Positions 47,206-62,003 of a stretch of DNA of 64,000 nucleotides are shown in pieces. The notes beneath the pieces are model-generated. The model was not told the origin of the DNA. It did not search any database and saw only the letters and a list, made by a program, of their open reading frames with translations. This stretch comes from Schistosoma mansoni (lineage: Eukaryota > Platyhelminthes > Trematoda > Strigeidida > Schistosomatidae): the NCBI RefSeq assembly GCF_000237925.1, contig NC_031496.1:21521038-21585037 (forward strand), given 5' to 3'. Both the position numbers and the translations under genes were made by a program. The first letter of the stretch is position 1; every line of letters begins with the position of its first letter.

Positions 47206-50200
47206 AAAAGGCCACAGATACAAAAATACGTACATAAATTCGACACCACACCTTTAGAATTAACCTTATTACCGTATAAATATTAGCAGATGTTTTAAAC
47301 CAAACAAAAAAATATTCCAATGATCCTTTTAGAGTATTCAAAAGCGAGAGGGTGTTCTAGCGAACCGTTGTCCTCAATAGTTTCATGTTCACACTATTTA
47401 TAAACTCACGATTATTATATTAAGGCGATCCATAAAAGGTACATATATGCAGGTTGTCACTAAAGTGGTCACTTTTAAATAGATGAATAAAACACTTAGC
47501 CTTCAACTATCAGGTTACCGGTCGAAAGACCTTCAAAATTTATTTCCACGTGAGTCTGCGTTTTATCATTAGTCTTTATGCAAAAATTACTCTGGCGAAC
47601 AACAGGATGTGAGTACCGATCTTCATTTCTGCCTTCATTCATGTGAATAAGGGTATCCAGTTTTCACTTTAATTTACTAATGTGTGATGCGAGTTATTCA
47701 AGTCGATTTAGGCTATGGCTGTCAGTAAGAACGGATATTCGATAGGTTTTGAGGGAAAATACATTATTATCTCAAGTAACTTACACCCATTTAATGGGAA
47801 AAAGTACATAGGAGTCTATTTTGGTAATATTAATGCAACTGGTTAAATTATCTATCCTGTTTCTCGTGTCGTTTGGCGGGCTATCCACAAACTACCAGTG
47901 TACTTATGAAAAAGTCAATGATACACCCAAATGTGATTTGATAATTTCGGCACAAAAGTATATACTCTGCAGAATTCAAATTTACATCTGGTCTAGTGGC
48001 CTTAATGTACCTTGCATTGTGAGATACTTAAAAACTCTTATTTTTTATTGTGTGTGGATCTGTGAATATATGCTACTAAAGTGTTAAACTGAGACAACAT
48101 ATTTTATGCTCTTTGGCTTCCAGTAGCTCCTCAGGTGACCTCAGATTGCCTCAAAAATTACCATCAAATGAACGTTATTTTGGTTAGCACTTCCAATGAG
48201 TTTGCCAGCTTTTTTCTTGTCTGCGTCAACTTTGTTCTTGTTTTATCATATTTTCACTGAAGTTTTCTTTTGAGCACTATTCCTACCGTTGTAGCTTGTT
48301 ATAATTTTTATTGAAAGTAATAACTAAATACGAACTCTGCAGAACATAAATGAAGTTTCATTTGAGTAGTCTAATCAAGTTCACTTTTGTCAATCCAGAT
48401 ATGCGATGCTAGCCAAAGTAGACTCTGATCGGATTTGCATCGGTCTAAATTGAGTAGACAGACAATCGCATATATCTATAATTTCAACAACTGTTGAAAT
48501 GAACCATGTCGGGAGGACAAATGTAAACTTTATGTTTAGGGTCTTCAAGATAATTATAACCCATGATTAGGAACCATCAATGAAAAATTCTTTCTATCGA
48601 TACATTTATATATTCAAAATTTCCATTTTTTTCTGTGAAATTTTCCATATGAAGGATTTTTTCATACTAGCTTACCTTCAGTCCATGAAAACGGACTGAT
48701 AAATGTCAGCAAACTTTGGGAAAACACTAAAACCTATTTATAGGCGAACTACCGAAATGCAAAACAAGTTTGTAACTTCTTCGAGAGTGGTTGAAATCAA
48801 GGCAAGTTTGTCAAAATTAGTTACGGTCTTGTGCACAATTATGTGATCCCAGTGTCGGTAATTTGATTGTAGGCTTAGGATGCAATGTAATTTTCAAGTA
48901 GTCCAATAAGGACGACTCAGAGTAATTATTTATTATACTTCTGTATCACTCTTTTTTTATTCATAGTCATTTAAACTTGAAATGTATAATAAATGAGGCA
49001 CAAATGCTTTGTTGATTATATTCAGATTATCACAAAAATCATAGTGTATCAAATACATCAAATTGAAATCTTGAATAAACGAAACAAAAGGATATGGTGA
49101 CATTGTATTTATGGGACTTAATTTATAGATAGTCGTTGTCCTTTATAGAAGCACTTCTTAACGTACTTAATTCTTCCACTGCTTTTTCAATTCTGTTACT
49201 TTCCGTCATGAAAGATATTTTCGTTGTCAATATCTAGGATATCTGTTCTTTTTAATAATTTATCGATGAATGTTCACCTTTTGAAACGAGATTTGACTGT
49301 TTCAGAAGTATTTATAATAATAAACACGATATCAACTCGTGAAACTTAGATTTTATGCTATTGTAGTAAAATAAAACACAGAAAAGCTGCGATTTTAAAT
49401 GATCAGATACTTTTGAAAACTGTAGCACACGTTGATGACTGTCTCTCATAAAGTGTTACCACAGTAAAATTATTTAAAAGAAAGTTGCTGGTTGAAAAAT
49501 ATTTGGCTCAGATCATCGGGGCGGTATATATATATACAAGGGCAAAATCGGCAAATTAAGTATTAGAGTTGATTATTAAAGTAGTCTTTTTATTCATGTA
49601 TATGAATATCCAGTTCTGATAATCTGCCCGTAAATTACTTATTGGGTCATAAATAGTTATGATTAATGACAAAAGTCATCTGATAGTAAATAGGAGCATT
49701 CGGTCATCAGAATAGTTATACTCATTGTAGTTTTGTCGACTAAAGTTCGAAGTGCTGTATGGCTAGATATTCGCAACTGTTTTAATAAATCTTGGCTGAA
49801 TAAAGGACTATTGTTATCTCTTTAGTACAATTTTGTTTACTATTACACAACAGTAAAGCATTTGTTGGTTTTGATTGTCAATTCGCGTTGTTTTTCACTT
49901 CACTGAACATAATGTTTCTTGCCAAATGACCTATCTTTTACTTGACAAATAGCAAAACAAGATTGACAATGAACTAAGAGGGTGATATACAATGTCCTCT
50001 TTATCCACTCCAATGTATAAGCCATATAGAAAAGACTTTACGGGACACAAGGGATATTGTTGACATTAAACAAAAAAAGACAGGAAAACAGTGAAGAATC
50101 ACAGCAAAACACTATAAGCTGATGTTATAAAAGACCGTAAATTACGGTAGTTTCTCCGATTTAACCTAGTTTAAACTCTCCTTGTTCAAAATCATGATAA

Positions 50201-50417
50201 GTTAATCTATGCCACTTAAAGGTAAATATTCTCTTTATCAAATGAAATTGAGTCAGTCTGAAAGTTCAATTTTTTAGACAAAACTCAAAGAATAGAATAA
50301 TGAAAGTTTCAATACTAAGATTTTATTCCAGGATAATTTATAACAATATAATGTTTTATAAGATGATGAATTATGATTCTATTGGGTCAGATATTTAATA
50401 GATTGTTAACAACTAAT

Positions 50418-50474
50418 TACTTACTTACTTACGCCTGTTACCCCTCGTGGAGGAGCATAGGCCGCCCACCAGCA
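50418..50474 (-). mobile_element. 57-base LINE 3' end with target duplications
   Basis: Only the last 57 bases of the GTAA-tailed LINE family, with a GTAAGTAAGTAA tail in sense. They are bracketed by a perfect 12-base duplication TTAACAACTAAT (50406-50417 and 50475-50486). Confidence 0.85.
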
Positions 50475-50630
50475 TTAACAACTAATAACTATGATCAAAT
50501 TAACTAAAATTTTACTTTAAAGCGATATAATTTATATCATAATGTTTTTTGAAGAACAATGATTTTCATACCCTAATAACTAAATCATAATACTCTGTTA
50601 ATTTATTTTATTAACTGGATATTCCCCTGA

Positions 50631-52544
<1,914 letters not shown>

Positions 52545-53027
52545 AGCCTCCAAATGCCCTGGTACGGCCGAGAGTGGGAAGAGTTCGGTCTTCCTCTCGA
52601 AATGCTCTCACATGGCCACGCGTATATAGCCTCTGCCAAGGGAATCCTACTCACTGCCTTCTCGTGACGCAGGTGTTGTTTACAAAATTGAGAGGACGAA
52701 AAGCGAACATCCGACGCTTTAACCGGGTTGGTGGACGCGAAAACTCCACCTAGGGGAGTTGGAAAACCTTGATTCCAAACCAATGGTGCACATAGGCTCC
52801 AGTATCCTGGGGCAACAAATGGTGTATGAATCAATCGTTGTTCACCGGTTACCATGGGACTGCATCTCCTTACGATGCTCCACTGCTTTGTGGATCAGGT
52901 CTTTAGGTCAAAGGCTCAGGGTGTGGCCCCCCAAGAAAATAACCTGCTTCAGTCTGGGAACCTGAGCAGTATCACTGCCCTCACACAAATCAAATGAGAT
53001 TTGTGCGGCGCATATATAAATAAATAA
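52545..53027 (+). mobile_element. Retroposon K, copy 2
   Basis: Starts GCCTCCAAATGCCCTGGTAC and ends in an (AAAT)n tail. It is bracketed by ATATTTTATA on both sides (52535-52544 and 53028-53037), so it is a retroposition product. It lacks the TTGTACCAATATT segment before the tail that copy 3 has. No coding capacity was recognised; an apparent frame over the 5' part is not conserved in length between copies. Confidence 0.85.
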
Positions 53028-53249
53028 ATATTTTATATTATGAATATATTTTCAAATTATTAAATATCAAATAAAATTTAAATTACACATTGTTACTTTG
53101 TAAATAAACAAAAAATAGTTAAATTTTAAAAAAAAGAATAATTATTAAATAGTTTTAATCATTAAATCCTTAATTTAAAAACTTCAGTATTCATTTCCTG
53201 TTTTTTCTTTTTTGGCAGAGTTTTATTTTACTTTTTAACCATTGATCAT

Positions 53250-53465
53250 GTCTCTATCTTATACTCTTTCTAAATTTATTTCACTCGATTATACTCCTTG
53301 AATAACATCTTCAAACCTTAATCTTTCGGATTACTGCTTATACTCTTACTACTTCTACCACTATGGGATTTGAATCGACAACTGCATCTCTGTGTTAATG
53401 TGGTATGGCAACTCGAACTGATGTACGTACGTACGAAGTTCTATGTTGTGACTGACTGACTGATT
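53250..53465 (+). mobile_element. RTE-like LINE 3' end
   Basis: Non-coding end with GGGATTTGAATCGACAACTG, the GTACGTACGTACGAAG stretch and TGACTGACTGACTGA. Same subfamily as copy D and 18625-18895. Confidence 0.75.
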
Positions 53466-54282
53466 GATCATAAACATGAGTGTTGAAAGCAAATTGTCTT
53501 ATTAAAATTGTTCAATAATGAATGTTTTATTATTTTTTTCAACAACAAAAAATTTGTTAACATTCTTTTGGTTATTCTTATGTTATTAAATATCAAGCAT
53601 ATTATTATTACTATTAGTGACTTTATTCAATATTATATTTTTAGTACACTATGGAATTCTAAGCACAAAGTATTTCAACAAGTTTCTTTTTCTTACTTAT
53701 TGATCAATTTTGACGATAAATTTTGACTGATCGCCAATTAGATGTTAGTAGTTCAGGAATCAACATCTGAATAATGTACGTCGTTTTCGATGTATATTGC
53801 CAGCAACCACGATATCTCTGATTGGGCTCGCTTGTAAATTGTACAGCGAAATGTCATAAACTTTTCACAAACGAACCTAAATAGGTTATGAGACTAATAG
53901 GCATAATGATGTGATAAAACAAACAAGAAACCAGATAACTTGTTGAAATATCCAGATGACAGGAACAGGTAGCCCAGATATTCAAACAGGCTGCCTTGTC
54001 ATCCTTATTTTCAGTTAGGAATTTTTAAAAATATTTTTTACGTGATTTTCATATAAATATCTTTTTTAAACTAATAAAACTCTATTTAAATCACCTTGGC
54101 TTTTGAATTTAGTGTTTTATAATAGTCATTTTAATGGGAACTTATCGAATATTTTATTTTTCTCATTTGTTCGCGCATTCCTCGTCAAGCACATATATAT
54201 CAAGGCTTATGATAGTAAAAATTAAATTTCAAAGATAATCCACAGTTTGATGTATCAGAGTCCTACCATAATTAACTTGCAG
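53466..54282. other. No recognisable gene
   Basis: Nothing supported. Confidence 0.4.
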
Positions 54283-54560
54283 TGAACAAGAACATGGGCG
54301 GGTCAACCAAACGTATTTGAACACAAAATTACAGAATCTCTTAGTAGAATCTGAGAACCATACAATAGATACTTCGTTTGCAAAATATCCATTAATTGTC
54401 TCAGAATTCATTATTACTTCATTTCCATATCAATCACTCTCCGTTCTCGTTCTCTTCTCTTCAATCTTTTCAAACTTCTGCTTTCAGGCATTCCGCTTTC
54501 TATTGATAATACATACTACTTATATTCATCTACATCAGTAGCACACACCACAAACTGACT
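54283..54560. repeat. Interspersed repeat Y, copy 1
   Basis: About 275 bases repeated in the same orientation at 56193-56470. The identity is clear but moderate. Family unknown. Confidence 0.7.
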
Positions 54561-56192
54561 AATTAGTGGACTTCATGGTCAATAATTGCATAGAATATAT
54601 TTATTAATCCTATTATCCTGGTGAACAGTAACAAACATGAGTCTTAACTTATACTTTTCAAACTATCAAGTAAAATGGTTCAAAACTAGATTAATTATAT
54701 TGTAACATTTTACATTTCCTTGATTAATTCTATAAATAGACCGCCAGAACTTTATTATTATGAATAAATAAATCGTAACACTTATTATTAACCATTTAAT
54801 AATTTACTTGTTTCAAGTCTGTTCTAGGTTTTAAGTACTTATTGCTAGACATGAAGGCTTTATAAGTTTATTTCTTTTATTTACTATAAAGAAAATACTC
54901 AGTCAGAGATGGATACACAAGACTTAAAACTTGTAGAAAAATAATCATTGTCTAAATTTTAAGACTTATAGAAATAGTTTTGACTTCAATCAAGACGATA
55001 TTTTAATGAAATAGTTCAAATTACCTATTTCCCTTCAAGACAATTAAATTGTTATACTTAAAGAACCACTATAGTGTCAAGAAGTTTTGTGTTGTAACAT
55101 TGTTCTAGTTGAAGACTGAAGATTTCAGTTTTTGCCACGATCATGTTTTCTTTAGGGTTTTAAGGGTTCAAAATGCTATCTTAAAAGCTATTCTTACTGA
55201 ATGGAAATAAAAACATCGTCAAATATGTCAGTATTTTGGTAAATTTTCAGTTCCGCGTGGGAACTTTTAAAACCATCCGATGTTAACTACAATGGTTAAC
55301 CGTTCAGAGGTTGGTTTCAAGATAGATTTCCTCAACAAATCTGTTATAAATGGAATGGGTCAAAGTGGAGATGAGAAGAGGTGATCAATGGTGGCAAGGA
55401 ATGTTGGTTGTGTTGTATTGGGGAATGATTGAAATTAGGAAATGTTAATTGTTTGAAATTTGCTCTCGTCAAACTTATACCAAGTGGATAGCCACTTAAA
55501 ACAAGGGATTTCTAAATTCCTCTTTCCTCCTAGTTTTTGACTATGTAGTAAAGTCCACCTATAACCCTACTAAGAATTGAATTCAGGAACTACAGGTTTC
55601 TTCGAAATCATTATATCTTTAGAATACATATGTATTGTCTAATTTCAGTAGACTTAACATTTAGTACAACTTGTTACAACTTTTTCAAATTAGCCGCTAG
55701 AATTATATAGGTCCTATCTTCAGGAAGTTTCAGTCTATAACAAACCCCTTTGTTCATAAAACAATTATTAGGTGAGGGAATCAAAAAAATTCCTGTTCAA
55801 AATTTTAAGCGGCTTGTTAGCAGAGGAAAACAGACCGTTTTCCCGAGTAAACCAATGAATTATTGTTTTTATATCTTGTTTTCATCAATGTTATTTTAAA
55901 TACTACTCCATCACTCCCATATGGCTGTTTTCATCAAGTCATTTATGTACATCAAGAGTTACGTCATTGAAACTCATTACATATTTTTATCAACAAGCTA
56001 ATTAAAAATTCTTTTATACAGCGTCGTTGCCATGACTAGGATTTCATTGTTTCTTATCAGTCAAAAATCTATATTGATCTGTTATTCGTGATTGGCTAAC
56101 TCTCTGCCAATGGTATTTTAACACAAACTAGCATTCTGTTTATCGTTTGAATGAATTCGATTGTTTTAGTTTTTTTTTTCAACTTATAATGT
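54561..56192. other. No recognisable gene
   Basis: Nothing supported. Confidence 0.4.
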
Positions 56193-56470
56193 AGTGAACG
56201 AGAACACAAGTAGTGATAACCAAATGTATTTGAACACAAAATTACAGAATCTCTTAGTAAAATCTGAGAATTATATACTAAATACTTCATTTGCAAAATG
56301 TCAATCAATTGTCCTAGACTTCATTGTTCTTTCATTTCCATATCAATCATTCTTTGTTCTCGTTCTCTTTTTTTCGATGTTCTTAACCTTCTGCCTCCAG
56401 GCATTTCACTTTCGATTGATGATACATGCTACTTATATCTATCTACATTAGAGGCACAAACCACAATAAT
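56193..56470. repeat. Interspersed repeat Y, copy 2
   Basis: Direct partner of 54283-54560. Confidence 0.7.
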
Positions 56471-57264
56471 AGCCAGCAAAGTGTTTAATAAGTTTCCTTG
56501 ACAAAATAATGTCTTGTGTTAAAAAGACCACCAATTGATAAATAGTATTATGATTTGTAAACAGTTTACTCACAAGTATTTATCGTCTTAGTTTTTAGGA
56601 AACAATTCTAATGTTAAGTACTGTTATCTCAAAAACCTGTGTCAAAATCCCTCCAAAAATATGGGATTACTTCATGTATAAAACTTAGTAAAGCTACGTA
56701 GACGAGTTTCCAGCTCCATATAATAGATAAGTAATATTCTTTGAGTTTTGATGTTTGGTCGCAGAAGTTTATGACTTTATAACAAATCTGCTTTATTATT
56801 TCTTAAGAAGGGAAAAAGGTTTGATGTAATATAGATGTTTAGATAAGGTTATAGTTATCTTTAATTTAAATGGTTCGATACCATTTGGCTGATGAATGCT
56901 CATTTTATTTTCACAGCTTGTTTATTAAATTTATACTTCCATATCTATTTATAATCGTTTAATTTAAATATCGAGCTTACAAGAATTCCTCAGTATCATT
57001 CACGTTTAAATATTGCCTCAAGCTGTGGTTGTCTACATAAGCTAGTAGTGGTATGGTAGTATCTTGCATTTTTTAACGGCTAGGTGATATTTACAAATTA
57101 ATTGAGTTATCTTAAAAATAAGCTGACAATCTTAATTTATTACATTTATCACATCTTTATTAGCTTTTGTGTTTTCTCGTTTGTAGAAAGTATTTCAACA
57201 TATTAGGTGTGCGCGGCAAAACTGTGCGTACGTTTGACGATGATATTTTATACAAACAATAGGT
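56471..57264. other. No recognisable gene
   Basis: Nothing supported. Confidence 0.4.
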
Positions 57265-57274
57265 TAATTGAAGA

Positions 57275-57862
57275 GAGATTACTTACTTACGCCTGTTACC
57301 CCTCGTGAAGAAGCATAGGCCGCCCACCAGCATTCTCCATCCAACCCTGCCCTGGGCATTCCTTTCCAGATCTTTTCAGTTACTATTCATCCTTTTCATA
57401 TCTGCTTCTATTTCCCGGCGTAATGTGTTCTTTGGCCTTCCTCTTTTCCGCTTCCCTTCCGGATTCCAAGTTAGCGCTTGCCTCGTGATGCAGTTAGGTG
57501 GTTTCCTTAATGTATGTTCTATTCACTTCCAACGTCTTTCCCTGATTTCCTCTTCAGCTGGAAGCTAGTTTGTCTTCTCCCATAAAACGCTGTTGCTGAT
57601 AGTATCCGGCCAGTGAATGTTAAGTATTTTGTGTAGACAACTGTTTATAAATACTTGAACCTTCTTGACAATGTCTGTAGTAGTTCTCCACGTTTCAGTT
57701 CCGTACAGTAGGACTGTCTTGACGTTCGTATTCAAGATTCTGACTTTGTAATTAGTTGACGGTTGTTTTGAGTTCCATATGTTCTTCAATTGTAGAAATG
57801 CTGCCCTTGCTTTGCTAATCCTCGCCTAATGGAGACTATCAACATAACTACGTTAGTCAATC
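57275..57862 (-). mobile_element. RTE-like LINE (GTAA-tailed), 588-base 3' end
   Basis: Minus-strand translation: MKNIWNSKQPSTNYKVRI, LNTNVKTVLLYGTETWRTTT, VQVFINSCLHKILNIHWPDT and SNSVLWEKTN, later [11 protein letters not shown]. This is the reverse-transcriptase C-terminus of the LINE. It ends GTAAGTAAG in sense. TAATTGAAGA lies on both sides (57265-57274 and 57863-57872), a perfect 10-base duplication. Confidence 0.85.
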
Positions 57863-58288
57863 TAATTGAAGAATAGTTTCTTGTTAATCGTTATAAAATA
57901 CATTTTAGTATTGTGCGTTCTCATGACATATTCTTGTTGATTTCTTTGATTTATGAAATTACGTCACGCTTTAGAACTTCTTGATTAACTTCTCTCTGAT
58001 TCGATAACATTTAAAAGCCATCAAATATAAAAAAATATGACTCAATACCCGTTTTTTTTTACTCAAGATTTCCTTTAGAGACTTTATCATCATTAGGAAC
58101 ATTGTGCTCTAATTCACTTGTCAGCTCTTTTCACATTTACTAACTGATTGGTTTTCAAAAAAATGACTGTATTATGACGTGCTTTAGTGTCACTGCATAG
58201 TATTTTTGATTAAAACTGTTACATAATTCAGCACATTTCACCGATTTTGATACGTTTAGAAAACAAACAATAGACAAATTTAAATCTA

Positions 58289-58341
58289 GCAGTTACTTAC
58301 TCTTGTTACCCCTCGTGGAGGAGCATAGACCGCCCAAAAAG
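58289..58341 (-). mobile_element. 53-base LINE 3' end with target duplications
   Basis: Last part of the GTAA-tailed LINE, bracketed by a perfect 10-base TTTAAATCTA (58279-58288 and 58342-58351). Confidence 0.85.
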
Positions 58342-58744
58342 TTTAAATCTACCTTTAAAAATTTGTTTTCAGTCATTGTTAATAAAAATAAAACAAATGG
58401 AAAGTCAATAATTTTCGACTATGATAATTTAATGGTATCCTGAAAGTGTTAAACTTTCTAAAAGTATTTCTAATGAAACCTGTTATAAACCAATTTTAAT
58501 CAGATGAATCTGAAATGTCATGTTTAAAATTTTGCTAAGAGAATTTAGGGCAGATAATGTGTTTATGAAAAATAGGGTTTATTTTAATTTCCTCACCTGA
58601 AATGAGTATTACTACAAATATTGTTATACATTTCATCTAAGTTCTTGTTATAATTGGTTTTTTGAGCTTGACTCGTGAAATATATAAGAACGTTCGTCTA
58701 AATTAGAGCGAATAGTTTCACAGTATTTGGGCACCGAGTTGATA

Positions 58745-58830
58745 TTTCCTTGAAAAAGCTTGAACCGGATCGCCAGGCGAAACGTTGGATTTACTTCAAA
58801 TTCATTCGCTGAGATTTTACAAATATATTA
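58745..58830 (+). mobile_element. Possible Penelope-type 3' end relic
   Basis: Contains CTTGAAAAAGCTTGAACCGG, then CGCCAGGCGAAACGTTGGA. The GCUUG...CAGGC stem followed by GAAAC resembles the hammerhead-like 3' ends of Penelope-like elements, but the CUGANGA core is not intact. Confidence 0.3.
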
Positions 58831-59139
58831 TTCCTATTTAATGTCTTAACTCGTGAAATGTTTGTTTAAATAAAATGAGTTAATACTTTAGTACAACTAA
58901 CAGTTTACAAAATAAGATTTTGTGTATCATAATAAATAACCGGAATATTTCTTCAATTTAGTAGTTGGTTTTAAACCCTACGTACATCACGCATATATAA
59001 TAATATGCATAGAACGGATTCTGAAGGTCTTTCGTTCTATCATATATGGAATCAAGGATACTAATTGTTGAAAGTTGGTTTATGACAAAATATATGTTAC
59101 CAGGACATTACTTAAATTATTCAAATGTATACGAACAGT

Positions 59140-59653
59140 GCCTCCAAATGCCCTGGTACGGCCGAGAGTGGGAAGAGTTCGGTCTTCCTCTCGAAATGCT
59201 CTCACATGGCCACGCGTATATAGCCTCTGCCAAGGGAGTCCTACTCACTGTCTTCTCGTGACGCAGGTGTTGTTTACAAAATTGAGAGGACGAAAAGCGA
59301 ACATCCGACGCTTTAACCGGGTTGGTGGACACGGAGGGTCCACCTAGGGGAGTTGGAAAACCTTGATTCCAAACCAATTGTGCACGTAGGCTCCAGTATC
59401 CTGAGGGAACAATTGGCGTATGAACCAATCGTTGACCACCGGCTACCATGGGACTACCTTGTGGATCAGATCTTTAGGTCAAAGGCTCAGGGTGTGGTCC
59501 CCTAAGAAAACCACCTGCTTCAGTTTGGGCACCTGAGCAGTATCACTGCCCTCACACAAATCAAATGAGATTTGTGTGGCGCATATATATATATATATAT
59601 GTGGTGCCCCCTTGTACCAATATTCATGTGTTTGAATAAATAAATAACTAAAT
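59140..59653 (+). mobile_element. Retroposon K, copy 3
   Basis: These 514 bases are bracketed by a perfect 10-base duplication TACGAACAGT (59130-59139 and 59654-59663). Starts GCCTCCAAATGCCCTGG and ends TTGAATAAATAAATAACTAAAT-like. Best-preserved copy. Confidence 0.9.
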
Positions 59654-59663
59654 TACGAACAGT

Positions 59664-60154
59664 TAAATATGAAGTGTTATAAAAATTATGATGTAATGAT
59701 TAAATAATAGATAAAATACGTCACTGTAGATTGGGTATTTTTTTATGGAACATAATATCACTGGCTTTGGTTAGTGTTTATTAATCACTTTAAAATGTAT
59801 GTATTTTTGATAATGAAATTTAGGTACTTCGTATTTTTGAGCTCACTTAGTATAATCATAGCCGTTAATCAAATATCTAATGTATTCACCAATAATTTTA
59901 TAAAACATTTAATGATTTTCATGTGTTCTCTTATTTTATTCATTTATTTATATACTACTAGTTAGTAAAGTAAGTTATTCTCTTTGAATATGGTAAAATA
60001 ATTTTAGCTTATATTAATTATCTAATTCCAATCAGACAATTAAGAATGAAATACTGTATTGTAGTTTCAATAATTTTTTTGATCTAGTGAACCCTAATGC
60101 CTCTTTATTTAATTTACTTCTAGATATATTTGTTATAGAGAAACCGTACATCAT
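59664..60154. other. No recognisable gene
   Basis: Nothing supported. Confidence 0.4.
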
Positions 60155-60167
60155 CATAATACTACAT

Positions 60168-60346
60168 TACTAACTTACTTACGCCTATTACCCCTCGTTG
60201 AGAAGTGTAGGCCACCCACCGGTATTCTTCATTCAACCATGTCCTGGGCAATTTTTTCCAGTTCTTTCCAGTTAACATTCATCCTTTTCATATCTGCTTC
60301 TATTCACCGGTGTAATGTGTTCTTTGGCCTTCCTCTTTTCCGCTTC
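60168..60346 (-). mobile_element. RTE-like LINE (GTAA-tailed) 3' end
   Basis: About 179 bases of the family's 3' end. Flanks CATAATACTACAT (60155-60167) and CATAATAATACAT (60347-60359) match at 12 of 13 bases, an aged target duplication. Confidence 0.75.
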
Positions 60347-60559
60347 CATAATAATACATACTTCACGTATAAAGAAAAAAAACTTAAAAATGTATCTGTT
60401 TGAATTAAGTTTTGTAGTGTGGCAAACATGATTAAAATCTGTGAAAGATAAAATTATACATCCGAAAGATAGTAAAATTATCTTCTTTATGGAAATAGGT
60501 TACTTTCGAGAAAGGTTTTCAAAGTATCTTAACAGTTTATCGGATCTGAAGATTTAAAT

Positions 60560-60675
60560 ATTTTCACAATTGAATTCACGAGTCGATCTAAGTTAAACCT
60601 TCATTGAAAATCTGGAACCAATGGTTTTCACTCGTGGTCTAGCTTAGATCGACTCGTGAATTCAATTGTGAAAAT
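60560..60675. repeat. SINE tails in inverted pair
   Basis: A perfect 33-base inverted repeat (60560-60592 and 60643-60675) is made of two 3' tails of the hammerhead SINE facing each other. Confidence 0.85.
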
Positions 60676-60996
60676 GCTACAATCTCCACAAACCTCTATA
60701 CTGACTTAGATATTTACCTAACGATGTTAGTATATGAATGTATTCTCTTTATCACTGAAATCATTTATAAACTAGCTTAAGCGCCTGTTAGGTATTGTTG
60801 TTTTACTGAATACCTGATTGATAAATGCTCACATGAATTAATACAATTCTATCTACTGACCAATTCAACAAATTACCAAAAATTTGTCTGATTATACGAA
60901 GTAACAATGAAAATAAACAAAGTACATACATGTATTGACAAAGTCTCATGTTGAACGGTTGCTCAACTTCGTGGATCAGTTGAAGTTAGACAATAA

Positions 60997-61150
60997 CACC
61001 GTCGGATGCCGGCTCAGTGGTCTATCGGTTAAGGGCTCTGGCTCGAGACTGGTAGGTCTGGTAGGGTTCGAATCTCGCGAGTGCGGGATCGTTGATGCGC
61101 ACTGCCACTGAGGAGTCCCATGCTAGGACGAAACGGCCGTCCAGTGCTTC
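60997..61150 (+). mobile_element. Hammerhead SINE running into the gap
   Basis: The head CACCGTCGGATGCCGGCTCA, the B-box GGGTTCGAATCTCG and the hammerhead region are present. The ribozyme has an extra CCA between stem I and the CUGAGGA core compared with the copy at 4421-4470, and there is a GTCTGGTA variation in the head. The 3' tail lies in the gap. Confidence 0.8.
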
Positions 61151-61350
61151 NNNNNNNNNNNNNNNNNNNNNNNNNNNNNNNNNNNNNNNNNNNNNNNNNN
61201 NNNNNNNNNNNNNNNNNNNNNNNNNNNNNNNNNNNNNNNNNNNNNNNNNNNNNNNNNNNNNNNNNNNNNNNNNNNNNNNNNNNNNNNNNNNNNNNNNNNN
61301 NNNNNNNNNNNNNNNNNNNNNNNNNNNNNNNNNNNNNNNNNNNNNNNNNN
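61151..61350. other. Assembly gap, 200 N
   Basis: Exactly 200 N; size probably nominal. Confidence 0.95.
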
Positions 61351-61637
61351 CCCAGACAGCCTGAATGGAACATTGAAGTAGGTCCCCCGACTCTAGCTGA
61401 AGTTCAGAAGGCTATAACTAATCTGAAACGAGGAAGAGCAGCTGGTCCTGATGGATTGGCTCCAGAGGTCTTTAAATATGGTGGTCCGATTTTAGCGACT
61501 AGGTTGACTAATATTCTGACTAAAATCTGGGAGTTAGACGTAATCCCATCCGACTGGTCACAATCACTGATTGTCCCAATATATAAGAAGGGGTCCAAAT
61601 CATCCTGCGATAACCATAGAGGGATTAGTCTCATTTA
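61351..61637 (+). mobile_element. RTE-like LINE, early reverse-transcriptase piece
   Basis: An open frame follows reverse-transcriptase blocks 1-2: EWNIEVGPPTLAEVQKAITN, RAAGPDGLAPEVFKYGGPIL, VIPSDWSQSLIVPIYKKGSK and NHRGISLI. It is uninterrupted over 287 bases, but it stops abruptly in the middle of the domain. A LINE that ends at its 3' side inside the coding region is not a normal insertion product, so a rearrangement or the nearby gap is likely responsible. Confidence 0.85.
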
Positions 61638-62003
61638 ACATATACATATAAACATAAAGATTTTTTTAATATGAGACTTCAATCGTTTGAAAGGAAATAA
61701 CAGACATAATGGATAATCCATTTCTTTTTTATTTCTTTCCTATCTAAATAGTAGTGAAATGATTTTTCACTTAAATATAACGGCTTAAGTCCGAAAAATA
61801 TCTATATAGTTTTCTTTTTGTTCCTTCTTTTAAGTGTTTTATTAGGTTCATATAAAAGATTTCTTGTTTTTTTTTAAAAACAAACACGTTCAATAAGTTA
61901 TCATTCAATATAGATAAGAATTAGAATTTCTATCTTCACATATGTCTTTTGAATGTACCTTTAAAATTGTTGGTGGTTAATGGGATAAATATAGTTCTTC
62001 ATT
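61638..62003. other. No recognisable gene
   Basis: AT-rich; nothing supported. Confidence 0.4.
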
